A DNA stretch of 64,000 bases from Nectonema munidae (Eukaryota; Nematomorpha; Nectonematoida; Nectonematidae): positions 62,001 through 126,000 of the forward strand of contig JAUIRK010000845.1 in NCBI GenBank assembly GCA_030549495.1, written 5' to 3'. Numbering within the stretch: position 1 is the stretch's first letter; each line of letters begins with the position of its first letter. The notes under the pieces are model-generated. The model saw nothing but the letters and a program-made list of their open reading frames with translations. It did no database searches and was not told where the DNA came from. Made by a program: the position numbers and the translations under genes. Positions 44,301 through 55,572 of this stretch are shown here, piece after piece.

Positions 44301-45664
44301 TGTATCCCATTTGTTTTATTATCTTGTTTTTATTTTGTAAATATGGATTTCAAACCTATGTAAATTACAACCTTAACGGTGTTTTCATTTTTGAAAAGTT
44401 TTGGTCCTATATTTCTTTATTTTGGAAACATTTCAATCTTCCATCATCCTCTATCAAACTCAGCTCACACTCATTCCTCCATTTTATAGCCTCCAATATT
44501 TCCCTATTTTTATGATTACTGTAGAACCTCAAGTATCCTAACAGGCTTGGAGACAAAAAATTGTTCGGATACGTGAAAACTTTCTTTCTTTAGGTGGGCA
44601 CGCCAGTTGTTTGGATACCCTAGGTTTCGATATTCGAGGTTTCAATATATTTTGCTTTTCCATGGCTAATAAGAATTCTACATTAGTTCATATGGTAAAT
44701 AATGGTATACAACATTGAGATGTAAGTGCCATTTGCTTACTGCTAGAAAGTGTCCCGCAAAATTTAAAATCTGCTTCCATTATACCTCATTTTAGACGCC
44801 TCCGTGTGCTTGAATTGAACACGGATAAAAACTAAATTACTTTTCTTTTTTAGAAAAAAATTGAACTTGAACTTTGCACATCGTATAGTTGAACAAAGAT
44901 TTTATTTTTTATAGAGTTGGCAAACATTTTTTGTTCAGTGTTGGTTTTGCTTCGAAGCAAAATTATCTTTACATTTTAAATTTTAGTTTTATGAATAATT
45001 AAAAAAAAATAAACATTCAATCATTACATATAAATAATAATCGTTCAACTTCCATACTTTAAAGATTTTCTCTAGATTAAATCTCTTTGTTTAGTAGGAA
45101 TATTATTTAGCTTTCAAAATTTTGTAAAGACGTGGCGATATCATTTTATTTTAATTTTAAGACATGAAATAAAATGGATGTTCATTTCCATGTGAGGCAG
45201 TTTTGAGATATCAAATGCAAATTAACATATTTCCCAAATGCAAGCTAAAAATGAAGATATAAAGATAGGAAGAAGCTACAAAGTAGCAAGGTACCCGTGT
45301 TTTCTGAATAGGAAGACGTTGAATCAGAATGGCTGTCAGCTGAAAAGTGAAATCTGGATTCGTCGTCATCTTCCATCTCCTTTTCACGGAAGAAGGAAGA
45401 AATGTAGGTGAGGTGGGTGCTTTCTTCGCCTCTGTCACTCTTTTTGTTGTGATCGATTTGATTGGCGTTCATTGCCTGGCAAAAATTGGTTGAAGATGTG
45501 GCTGCAGCAGACTGCGAAAACGAAGGATACGGCTCGCCAGAAAAGAAACTGTCGCAAGAGTAAAAGTTTGTAAGAGTCGATTCCAGAAGTTGGATTTGGT
45601 CTGAATCTTCAAATCCCAAAGAGAACAAGTTTGTGTCCATTGACATACGATCTATTGGATCCAT
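41302..45664 (-). CDS. Maf-family bZIP transcription factor, three coding exons
   Basis: Nuclear DNA-binding regulator, by homology. Exon 1, 45664-45295: MDPIDRMSMDTNLFSLGFED, acidic and Ser-rich to SSYSENT, probably the activation region, ending phase 1 before GTACCT. Exon 2, 43580-43482, after TTTATAG: EISDVELTSITVKDLNNRLN, GFSREQI, the extended homology region found only in Maf proteins, ending phase 1 before GTAATC. Exon 3, 41528-41302, after TCTTTAAG: RLKQKRRTLKNRCYAQNSR, the Maf basic region with its diagnostic Tyr, then a zipper KELEYENQRLREENQRLKEK, and a tail ending HPAFHLL before TGA. All phases agree; the coding length is 696 bp, 231 residues. Odd points: Cys replaces the usual Gly of NRGYAQ, Asn-Ser replaces Ser-Cys, and the zipper has only about three heptads. 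ATG at 45664 was chosen because a possible 3' splice site (TTTGTAG) lies just upstream; an in-frame ATG at 45691 is the alternative. Confidence 0.85.
41816..42172 (+). repeat. Dispersed repeat in Maf intron 2 (copy 1)
   Basis: About 360 bp matching 48871-49258 at well over 90 percent in the same orientation (shared CAAGCCATTGGAAGCAAAAA, GAGGCCTACCACCTGTAGTC, CACACGATCAACATTTGTTT). No inverted ends or coding capacity were noticed, so the class is unknown. Confidence 0.8.
44519..44646. mobile_element. Short pogo-like MITE in Maf intron 1
   Basis: Begins CTGTAGAACCTCAAGTATCC after TA and ends TTCGAGGTTTC before AATATA, imperfectly inverted. GGATAC/GTATCC pairs inside suggest a hairpin. The AGAACCTC start is typical of pogo/Tigger ends. 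Confidence 0.4.
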
Positions 45665-45691
45665 TCTTCTTTTTCTACAAATTGAAATCAC

Positions 45692-46127
45692 AATCTACTC
45701 TTCAATCTTTTTGGTTAAAATTTTTAAACAACTCTTTAAATCGCCCAATTCAGAGAAAGTATAAATCGAAGTATCATTTATTTTCGGAAATTTATTGAAA
45801 AATCTTTTTTAAAAATATGTACCACTGCTGATCTCCTTTCAAGAAGTATTTTAAAGCTATAAAGTTATGTTTTAATCAATGATGTGATTTTGATGTATAC
45901 CATTTTAAATTTCAAAATGGTCCCTTTTCATTTTAGAATATTTTTATAATTTCAGTTAACTTTTGAAATTCTTCCAAAGGCTATTTATTACATGCAAACA
46001 GTTATTTTACATTGTTTTCTTTTTTATATACTTTTCTGCTTTTTTCAGATATTCTTTGTCAAAATCTTTTAAAACTTTCTTTGTGTAGGATATAGAAGTT
46101 GAAGTAATCGTTCATGGAAGTTATACA
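45692..46127. other. 5' flank of the Maf gene
   Basis: AT-rich DNA upstream of the first coding exon. TTTGTAG just before the start codon could be a splice acceptor for a 5'-UTR intron, in which case the promoter lies farther upstream. No core promoter motif could be assigned. Confidence 0.3.
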
Positions 46128-46260
46128 TTCTACATTTAATGAATAATTTTAGTTTGAGGTATCGATTTTTTTATAAATTTCAAACACTGACAGAAATTTC
46201 GTTACTTCTACAAGAATAGGTGTGAAGCCAAGATTGCCTGATAAAGGAGGTCTAACTATC
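46128..46260 (-). mobile_element. pogo-like element end (copy 1)
   Basis: Shares TTTAATGAATAA, AGTTTGAGGTATCGATT and GATAAAGGAGGTCTAACTAT with the inverse of 52875-52990. Read in inverse it starts TAGTTAGACCTCCTTTATC, like pogo/Tigger ends. The far end was not located. Confidence 0.4.
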
Positions 46261-47461
46261 TATTAATTAATAAATTAGCATTTATTACTGCAAAAAGAAC
46301 ACGCTTTTATGTTCATTTACACACAATCTTTTGTAGCTCTCTAATATTTAGCCATAAATAGTCCAGGGTTACGCGACATCTCTAAAATATTAATGATAAT
46401 AATAGTAAATATATTTATTGTTCAAATTTTTATTTAACTTAATTACTTATAAGGAAGAATTTCAAAAATTAACTGAAACTGTAAAAATAATTTGCAATTA
46501 AAAAAATAACATTTTTTGCGATTAAAAGACAATTTTGAACTTAGAAAAGACAACTTTGAATTTTAAAAAAAGACAACTTTGAGCTAAAAATGGTGTATCC
46601 TATCAAAGGTGAGTAAAGATCAATTTTTACCTTCGACCATATTAATATTCCGAAAATATTTCTAATTTATATTTTCGAGAGTTTTTATGCTAATAAATTC
46701 CTTCATTTGGGAAATAATGACTTGGAAGAAAGAGAGAGAATGCAGTGAATAGGTTGACAGTGAAGGGTCTGAAACTTAAAGTTTAAATATAATTCAAAGG
46801 TAGCCATTTATCAGAAATTGTCTTTAAATTTGCATATATTTTTTACAAAACTCATTTTTAGTAAGGTCAATTTTTTCCCAAAACCACATCTTTCATCGGG
46901 CGATAAGATTGTTTGGATTTGTTTGTTGCGCACGCAGAGTGGATCAGAATTTTACACCAAATGGATGTTTGGTTTAAAACCCATCTACAATATACAAGAT
47001 GGAGTATTGTTTATAAAAAATTTTTATTACCATTTAGACGCAATTAAAAGCTTTAAAATAAAAAGTATCCATGTATTTTAATATGTATAATATAGATATG
47101 GTGACATATAGATATCGTAGATGCTGGCGAATGAAAGAAAGGGAGGAAGCACAAAATTCAGAGGGAATGAAGAGCTGTGAAAGTGTTGAACACTTTGTCA
47201 ATACACTCTATGTCAAAATAGCTCGTAGACAAAATTTTGAAGAAATGAGATTCTAAATTCAAAAATATTTTAGCTTGTTGTTGAGTGCTTGTAGGAAAGG
47301 CTTGTTCTACTGAATACGAAGAGAGGTGCGATGCGTTCACCTTACGAGCACAAAGTGAGATATTTACTCACAGCCTTTAGAGGGGCTATTACTGAAGTAT
47401 TCGCTGTAGAATCGTATGAATCTCCTTCAACTTTTCAGCTAGAAGTGCTTCATCCAACTAC
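46261..47461. other. Intergenic DNA, nothing recognised
   Basis: Open frames of 87 and 61 codons (46818-47081, 47071-47256, plus strand) are without recognisable motifs. The rest is low-complexity AT-rich sequence. Confidence 0.35.
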
Positions 47462-47935
47462 CATTCGTTCCCAAACTGTGGGCCATAAAGCAAAATTTAA
47501 GGGGCCATAATCTGAAGCTATGCATAAATAAAACCTACGCATGACCTACGTTGTGCTTTAAGTGAAACAAAACGAAGAATCAAGAAGCTTGTCGCTAATA
47601 ATCTGCAACATCACCCTTCACACTAAATAGAATTGTCTCCCAACTAGGGCACTTAATTGTCAAAATGTTATTAAATTTGTAAGATTCAAAGATTAAATCA
47701 CATCGCGTAGGATTAATGAACTTTTTCCATCCAGTGGATTTTCTGTTTCCTTCTTTTTTTGCTTATTCTTGAAACACCTTTTAGCAAAATGCCCTTTTTA
47801 ATTAATCTTATGATTATAATTGGTAGATACTAGTAGACAGTCGCGGTATTCACCGGCTCTGATTGTTGTGGGGATCATAGACAAAGATCATGCATGAAAA
47901 GGGGGTAACGATCAGAAAAAGTTTGGGAATCACTG
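47462..47935. mobile_element. hAT MITE, 474 bp
   Basis: Left end CATTCGTTCCCAAACTGTGG, right end AAAAAGTTTGGGAATCACTG, imperfect inverted hAT termini. No transposase. The 8-bp flanks do not match clearly. Confidence 0.55.
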
Positions 47936-48243
47936 AACTTCACCAAGGAATCCGAGTAAAAGAGAAGCTACACTCAACTAAAAAACTCGATGAAACTTTG
48001 AACGCAAGAAAAATTGATGCAATAAAAGGGCGGTATAAGAAATCGACTCATGCAGCATAAGTAAAAAGCTGACGTACATCCTTTAATACATAAATACAAA
48101 AGCAGATGCATATATAGGGTGAGGGGCATTGGGCCATTGCCCAATAAGTATGAAGCGCCTATATTAGTTTGTATAATACAAAATGTATTCTGTGTAGCTA
48201 ACGGACACCTGCTTATTAACAACAAATTTTCGTATCACTTTAA

Positions 48244-48375
48244 CCCTTTGAGGACCGGTGGGACAGCGGTGTCCCAAGAAATGAAAATCGTCTGCTTTAG
48301 ATATACAAATTTGGATTGAAAAATAAAGCTGACGATTAGTATCAACCTAGTTAGCTTAACGATTAGAAAACTAGG
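48244..48375 (+). mobile_element. Probable piggyBac-like end with TTAA
   Basis: TTAA at 48240-48243 is followed by CCCTTTGAGGACCGGTGGGA and ATCGTCTGCTTTAGATATAC. This resembles piggyBac ends and shares CGTCTGCTTT with the 129-bp family in inverse. No matching right end GGGTTAA was found, so only one end may remain. Confidence 0.4.
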
Positions 48376-48659
48376 CTGTGAATGGGCGACATCTGTGTAA
48401 TGCGGATAGCGGACAAACTTTGTAACAATATGAGGAAATGTTTATGCATTTTACCTTGTCTATAACGGATAGATGATCTGTATTGAAAAATGACTCAAAA
48501 AACTGATCAAGTAATAGAGTAAAACCTCCACTAGTAGTAAACACTTGATAATTTTTTCTCTATAAAATAAAACTCTATATAAAACTTCATTAGAACCGGT
48601 GTGAATAGATATGATATAATCTGCAAAGAACTTGGATAACATATTTGTACTTAATTTAA

Positions 48660-48788
48660 CCTATTTATGGCCAATGTTGCTATTTTGGAACATAAGTAAT
48701 TTCATCTTCGTCTGCTTTTTTTAATGACTTTGAATATAAATCGTCTGCGTTTTTTAGATATCGTCTGCTTTGCTTGGCCTTAAATGGG
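48660..48788 (-). mobile_element. 129-bp piggyBac-like MITE, second copy
   Basis: Flanked by TTAA at 48656-48659 and 48789-48792 and exactly as long as the copy at 36869-36997, in opposite orientation (GTCTGCTTTGCTTGGCCTTA at the right end). Differences are mostly single bases. Confidence 0.8.
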
Positions 48789-48870
48789 TTAAGTTAAATG
48801 TCATATCTTTTTCTGTAAATGACCTCCAGTGAGCAGTCTATGTTTTCTCTGTAAGATTATTATTATTAAT

Positions 48871-49258
48871 ATTGAAAACAGCCAAAATTATGAATATATG
48901 TTCGAAAATGAAGCAAAAAAATTTCATTAAAATTGGATTTTTTTTTAATTTGTTAAAATTTCAAGCCATTGGAAGCAAAAAGCAAAAGGTTATTTCAAGA
49001 CATGCGCATGAATATTTTTGTTCTTTTGACTTCTTTTCTCAAAGGCATCTTTTATTCTGAACATAAAAAAATTAAAAGCAAAATAATTAAAAAAGAGGCC
49101 TACCACCTGTAGTCTTAATGCAGCCCACCTATCTTTCAACGGAATGTTTTAAAGATTTAATAGAGCAATTTTATTCACACGATCAACATTTGTTTGCCGC
49201 ATAACATTCATGATAGTTTAGTAAATCGCGTATTTACACAGAACAAAAAATTTTGATA
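48871..49258 (+). repeat. Dispersed repeat (copy 2 of the Maf-intron repeat)
   Basis: Matches 41816-42172; this copy has about 30 extra bases near 48920 (TTAAAATTGGATTTTTTTTT). Confidence 0.8.
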
Positions 49259-49286
49259 GATTTATTTGACATGTAAAATAGTGCTG

Positions 49287-49798
49287 CATTTGAAACAAGG
49301 CCTAGCGATCGCCAGCCCCCCCCCCCCCCCTTCCCGGCCCGTCTCTCCCTCCTTCCCTAATCTCATTATAAGTGGAGCTCAATGGAATAATTTTCTGAAT
49401 GCGCCATTGTATGTGAAAATATTATACATTTCAACATTAATTGTAGTTTTTTATCTGCAAAATCCATTTCTGAGCACCGATATCAAAGTTACTTAGCTCT
49501 GGGAAGTTACGGAGCAGCCAAAACGCGATCTACTTTTAAAAACTGGCATGACATTCAAAAATGTAGGAAACGAGCTTGAGGATTTCAAGATGACTTTGTC
49601 CCTCTATCAAGTCAAAAGACTGGAGAGAATCTAATCGGCGTCCCAGAGTCTGATTCTTAGCTAAACTTTCATGGAGCGAAAAAGTTTTAGGATAGAAAAT
49701 AAATGAACGTCATTGAGCTTTAATAAAGTCATGAGTCGTGCGGGAGGGATTCAGAAAGTCGGGGAGGATATTGGTGCTGGCCGCTGGGCCACTCTGCT
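49287..49798. mobile_element. MITE with GGCC(T/C)AGCG ends
   Basis: Left GGCCTAGCGATCGCCAGCCC and right GGTGCTGGCCGCTGGGCCAC are imperfect inverse copies; the right terminus CACTCTG would give a hAT-like CAGAGTGGCCCAGCGG start. A C run at 49317-49331 may be mis-sized. GC content is clearly above that of the flanks. Confidence 0.5.
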
Positions 49799-52475
49799 CC
49801 GCAAAGAAAATTCGCAGAAAAGGGGTAAAATTCACAAACATGCTATTTTTGAAATAATATGAACTTTGAATGAACGTAAATGTTAAAAATTATATTTTTA
49901 TTAAGTAGAAAATTACTTTAATAAGTTAACATTTTCAGGAACCATTATCATTATAAATATCCATATCATTACAAACCATTTTAAGTATAAAAAAATTCAT
50001 AAATTTTTGTCCTGAAATTTTGATTTTAATGAATCATTTGATATTGCTAAAGATTTTTCACCAAATTATATAAAAGAGGTAAATTCTCTTTTATTTCCTT
50101 CAACCAGATCAAGGTGATACTTTTCATCTGGTAACATTTTATACGTTGTGTTTCTTCACTTAATTTTGACTGGCATTCAAATTTATTAATTTTATAATTG
50201 TTTTTTAATTAAGTTGTATGAAAAAAGTTGAACATTCTCACTACTACACTTCAACTAATTATTATTATCAGTTCTTTTAGAGTCTGGTAGAATAATGTCG
50301 TTGGAATCCTTTTCAAGAGCAATTTTCGTACTTATAAATAATTTGAAAAACTTTAAATGAGAACACATTTTTAAAAAGGTGAGTTCCATCTCATCGTTGG
50401 TGTTATTACGCTTCAAGTACTTCTTGCAAAAGTATTTGTAAATATGCTATGGTATCAAAGAACATCTGTTTGAAACATGTATACAAACGGTGTAATAAAT
50501 TACAATATGAAAACAATGTGAATGAAAAGAAGCAAGACAATTTTTTTGGTTTATAGTCCATAAACCACGTATAATAACAATGCTTTTTAGAAACCGTGAA
50601 TTATACCAAATATCGTTATAGCTAGGATACTAAAAAAAATAAATGGCCAAATTTATTTCTTCTCCGATTGAGTAGATATGGGAGAATGTCACTCTCCCAG
50701 GGAACGCTACCTCGGTGAACACGAAATTTTGGGGTGACCGCTGGAGTCCGTAAAGTGGCCTATTACTCCGCAGTTTTACAAGATATAGAAATATCTGAAA
50801 CTTTAAGAGGCTCATTAAATTGATTGATATTTAATTGAGATGCATACTTCTTGCCGTTGACATTATGTCCTCTTATGCCAGCCTTATGACCGTTGAAATT
50901 TTATCTGTTTATCTATTTTATAATGTAATGTTTAAGATTATGAAGTTCTATCGCTGTTGAAAAATTATTTTAAATAATTTAAAAAAAATAAAAATAAATA
51001 GCAAGTAGATATTGATTTCATAAAAAATGAAAATTTGGTAAAAAAAAACTGAAGAATCGTTATAAAAAATTGGAAAAAATGGAAATTTTTATATTTTTTT
51101 AGCAAAATATATCACAAAATGCGAAGGTACCTACTAAGTAATGAAAAGACAGATGTTATCGGTTATGAAAAAAATAATGAAAATATAATTTCCTTTATTA
51201 GTTTTCTTATTTATATTTGATCCCTGTTTAAGATTTTTTCCGTATTTTATAGGGTATAGGTCATTAATTGCTTCAATTTGTTCAAATTTTCAGTTTTCTC
51301 GAAAATTTTTTAGGGCTTGTCTCATTCTATTTGAAGCGTAAAAATGTTCACTCGTTGAGGTAAAGCAAGCAAACGTTCATGCTATCGAGGGAAAATTTGT
51401 CTTTAAACTTTTGAAATAGTTTCTTTTATTTATCCGATTTAGATTTCAAAAATGGGAAACTATTTTAACTCTCAACTTCTATTATATTTGAGTTGTTATA
51501 AGTCACAAAATTTAAAGTGCTTTTTTACATAAAAGTTTTAGAATATTTTATCAAAAAGTGATAAATTTTGTACTATTTATTAAGTATATAAGTTATAGAC
51601 AGACTTAAAACGTGTATTTGAATAAAAATAAAAGATAAATCTCAAAATTATGATTTTACAAATGAATTTTTTCACCGTTTCTTATAAAAATTTTGTTTTT
51701 TACTCAAATTCCATTAACGCTCAATGTTCCTCTAGACATGAAATAAATGACGTGTTTTTCATTCCTAAAATTTTTTGTTGTTAAAGTTTTTTATATCATT
51801 GGAAAAAATAAACTTCAATTGGTGATTTCGAGAAAATGAACCCTACTTATAAATATTTGATGTAAAATTCATTAAAAATAATTTAGACAATTTTTTCTTT
51901 TTGGAGAGCGGTTTCAATAACTTAAAGCTGAGGAAGACTTTTATTTATTCATACCAAAGTAAGTTATCAATATAATAAAAAACTCTCAAATTAACACAAA
52001 AAACATCTTAAACAAAAAGATATATAAAGTATGCCTATTGAATTGCATGAAATTAGTTTATTTGTAATTATTCTAAAATTAAATTTTAGATTGGTAATCT
52101 TCTGTGACTTTAAAATTTAATTAAGCATTGTACAAAAACCGCAGTCTCCACTTTGACACTCAATGACTTAACCATGGATTTTTATTCTTCATGATGAATA
52201 ACAAAAAAGTCAAATCAAAGAGTTTCTGTAGTGTTTCAATAAAGTGTTTGCTTGCTCTTTCCAAAATAAGAGATTCCTCACGCCACACTAGTGTGCTCCG
52301 GCACACGTTTCACAGAGACTCGTGTATATACGTATATATATAAACCAACGATACTGATTCTGTGATACAAATGTACTATGCTGACATCAATCTCTCCTAA
52401 TCACTTTTTTTTTTGCTGAAATGGCATATACTTTCGTAAAATGAAGTCTCATTTCTTTACCACTTTTCATGCTAA
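49799..52475. other. Intergenic DNA, nothing recognised
   Basis: AT-rich. A GC-richer patch at 50680-50770 (CCTCGGTGAACACGAAATTT, GGACTCCAGCGG in inverse) could be another MITE, but no ends were found. GTATATACGTATATATATA near 52324 is a simple palindromic microsatellite. Confidence 0.35.
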
Positions 52476-52652
52476 CTACAAAACATTGTCATCAACTTCC
52501 ATTATACTTGTACTACTCTTGTATATATTTTTATACAAGAAGTACGCTGCGTTCTTTCTATAAACTTTCTTTGGAGGTGGTTCAGTCACAATTCTTCTCA
52601 CTCCTCTGAAGTTAGTAAGATTTCTTCCTTTTTCACTTTTTATAATAACTGG
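52476..52652 (-). CDS. Terminal exon of an unrecognised gene
   Basis: On the minus strand a strong pyrimidine-rich acceptor (CTTTATTTAACAG) is followed by 58 open codons in phase 0 and a TAG. The peptide starts PVIIKSEKGRNLTNFRGVRR, continues IVTEPPPKKVYRKNAAYFLY and ends IMEVDDNVL. It is basic, with a Pro-rich bend and an acidic end, and its composition is unlike the surrounding AT-rich noise. I do not recognise the family. Upstream exons were not found; the intervening DNA to 59.7 kb on the same strand shows no clear exon. It could be an alternative last exon of the gene at 59729-60069. Confidence 0.45.
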   Translation of the reverse strand, partial: PVIIKSEKGRNLTNFRGVRRIVTEPPPKKVYRKNAAYFLYKNIYKSSTSIMEVDDNVL

Positions 52653-52869
52653 CTGTTAAATAAAGAATATAAACAACAAAATAGAAAAATAGTGTACTAA
52701 TACAAGACACCGCCTTTCGCAAAAATAATAACCTCTTTACCAGCATTAAAAGATAGGAGGCTGCATCAATATGTGTTTCACGATTTCAGAGCATAGGAAT
52801 TTGCCACAGCATTGATTAAATGAGAGCTGCAAAGGATTGTGGGTATTTTGATAATTTGGCTACTTTGAT

Positions 52870-53160
52870 AGTCAGACCTCCTTTATCCGACAATTAAAAT
52901 TTTTAAAGAATCGATACCTCAAACTTAAATGTTATTCATTAAATGAAGAATGCATAAATTTTTCAATATTGCCATTGGCACAGGCAATCTTAAGAATGTA
53001 TTATGAAAAATAAAAGTTTGATATCTTGTCTGCAGGATTAACAAACTCTAGAAGAGAGTCTATAGCGTCGAAATGTGAATATCGGAATAACGGGAAAGAA
53101 AAACATTGAAAAAATCGGGTACAGTCAGTGCGGTGTTGTAATGTATATTTGTTTGGGGTT
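52870..53160. mobile_element. pogo-like fragment (copy 2)
   Basis: TAGTCAGACCTCCTTTATCC at about 52870 is a pogo/Tigger-type end and the following 110 bp match 46128-46260 in inverse. GAATATCGGAATAACGGGAA near 53080 may be part of the opposite end. No transposase frame. Confidence 0.4.
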
Positions 53161-55449
53161 ATATAATATTATTTCATTTATTTTGAGGGGACATGACTAA
53201 ATCGTGACAAAAGTTGGTGGCATTTCAAAAGATTCAAGAAGCTTAGTGTATCTAAAGCAGCAAACTGAAAAAAGTAGTCAGATAAGAGTGGGTTAGGGTT
53301 GGACTATATATGTATTAATAATATATAGAAACCTAGTTACGTTGGAGTATACGGAACATTTATTGCAAGAAGCACATTTTAACGATGGGCATAAATAAGG
53401 CTGGCCTTTTCACTTGTTATATAGAAAAAAAGCTTAAATATTCTCAATTGTACTGATTTAGATATAAAAAATCATATCATAAAATAAAAAGACTGAACAT
53501 TTAAAAGATATAAATTTTTTGCTAACTTAAAAAAACTTAAAAAATTTTAGGAGAAAAAAACAGAAAAGGCACACCCATTGCAAAGGATGTCAATCATTGA
53601 AAAGAACTCAAGCTTGATATCCATGATTTTAAACATTTTTGGTAGCTAATTTTTGGATATCTTTAAAACGGAGCGAAAATTATGTGCACTCTCTGAGGTC
53701 CACTGTTGTCTATATGCGTATGGATTTGTGTAGCAATAAGAGATAAAATAGAAAAGGTTAAATTCTTTCACAAAATATCTATTAATTCTTTCATAGACGT
53801 CAAAGTAATCCAAAATGGAAAAAAAAATTTTTTTAAAAAGTGCGCGCGATATAACTAAAAAGTAGGAAAATATCATTGCGCTTAGTAACATTTCGTTTAT
53901 ATATTGATGAAAGTAATAATATGATTTTTCTGATGCATCTGTGCCCCTGTGTGTTGTATACGTGTGTGTGTGGGAGGGGGGGGGGGGGAGTATGGGCGTT
54001 TGTGTCTGATAAGTATGTGGGTGTGTGTGTGTGTGTGTTTCTAGAATAGAAGAAGAATACGCGAATCAGACAAAAAGTTTTGGAGAAAAATGAAAAGATA
54101 GTATTGAAGTTCGAAGGAGAAAGTGGCAGCCAAAAAAATAATTATTTACCAACAAGTTGCTTGAGATGTAAATAACTTATATCTGTCATTAACCTTTCGA
54201 AATTTGAAGAGATGACGATGCTATGAGATGATAAGACAGGAGACACACACACCATACATATACATGGATTCATAAATATCATATGTCGTCTCTAGGATGA
54301 AGAGAGGATGTTTTTTTCTAAATTCATTTTTAGCATAAACCAAATGATTTCTGAAGTATCACAATAGTTTATGACTGAGTGAAAAAGTCAACCTAACCTT
54401 CTTTCATTGAGCAAAATTTGAGATGGCGACTTGGATATTGCATAATAAAAAATTAAAGTTGACGTATTTTTTATAACGTGACTACACAAAAACAAGATTC
54501 AAAAGAAGCAAATGTGCATCTCTTGTCCATCAGACTGCCTAAAAAAGCTGGATTTGGATGCCACTTCTTGCACATCAACTTTTGCGCTCCAAAATTTCTC
54601 AGTCTAAACGCTACCATAAAGAGCACACGCGGTGCACAGGTGGCGTGAGGGGAAGCGAGATCAGCCCCATCAAATCATAGGCCTGGATTTGCATACTTTT
54701 TTATCCTCATTTTATTGCTTCTCAAATAATAAGCTTTCCTTCACTGCCCTCTGAAAGATTTAGGGCGCCTTCTTTAGTTTTTGTTAGCAGACCTAAGACA
54801 TCAATTCAAAAATTGCGGAGAATAGCATAAAATTTATTTATCAGTAAATTTCTTATCAAAATGATTACACTTGGTGGAAGCATTTCAATATTTGTTAGCA
54901 TTAAATAGTAGAGAACCTCTTTTGACGACGGATGTCAAACTGGAATTGCTTTAAGACTCTGTTTTGCCAGCTAAATCTATCACGGCCAGATTTTTGTTCA
55001 TCGAAATTAAGTATCATTTAATCGTGAGAAATTTTTTGATTAGTTATGTTAATTATTGACAAAAATTTTGGCCTCTAAATGAAATACAAAAAAAGCAAGT
55101 AAACTTGCAGCAAAAAATTGGACGCATTGCCAAGATATTTAGGATAAAACGCTTTTATATCTACTTCTAGAAACATTTTTAAGAGCTATAAGACATTTCA
55201 TTTCTATCACTTCCAAATGTTTCAGGAATTTTATCAAGATTGACAAATTAGGGATGAAGAAATGGGATAAATTTTCGTTTGATTGCATGTATGATTCATT
55301 ATAAGTGAAAACTACAAAGCAAATAGGTAATGTTGCATTAATCGGTAATATAGAGATTTTGTACAAGAAGGTATTACCAAATTACAGAGAATTTTTGGCA
55401 AAGTTTTTGCAAAATCATTTTTGACAAAGTTTCAGTGAATGAAATTGAC
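53161..55449. other. Intergenic DNA with a GT/G-rich microsatellite
   Basis: Between 53948 and 54040 lie GTGTGTGTGG-type repeats and a G run that together make a simple sequence tract. A minus-strand frame near 54420-54620 is open for about 48 codons but has no convincing splice sites. Nothing else was recognised. Confidence 0.4.
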
Positions 55450-55572
55450 TAGTCAATAAAACTAACTAATAAACTCATTTTAATAATCAATAATAATAAA
55501 AAACATTTCTTAGGATCGAAAAGCATGATAAAATGATAGATTCAAGTGGATTTAAATGAAAAGTCAACTTGT
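55450..55572 (+). repeat. Dispersed repeat shared with 12600-12735
   Basis: Shared blocks in the same order: CTAACTAATAAACT, ATTTTAATAATCAATAATAA (weaker), GATCGAAAAGCATGAT, GATTCAAGTGGATT and AAAAGTCAACTTG. Same orientation. Class unknown. Confidence 0.55.

Noticed and set aside
54420-54620. 48-codon minus-strand open stretch
   Set aside because: No clear acceptor or donor and no family resemblance.
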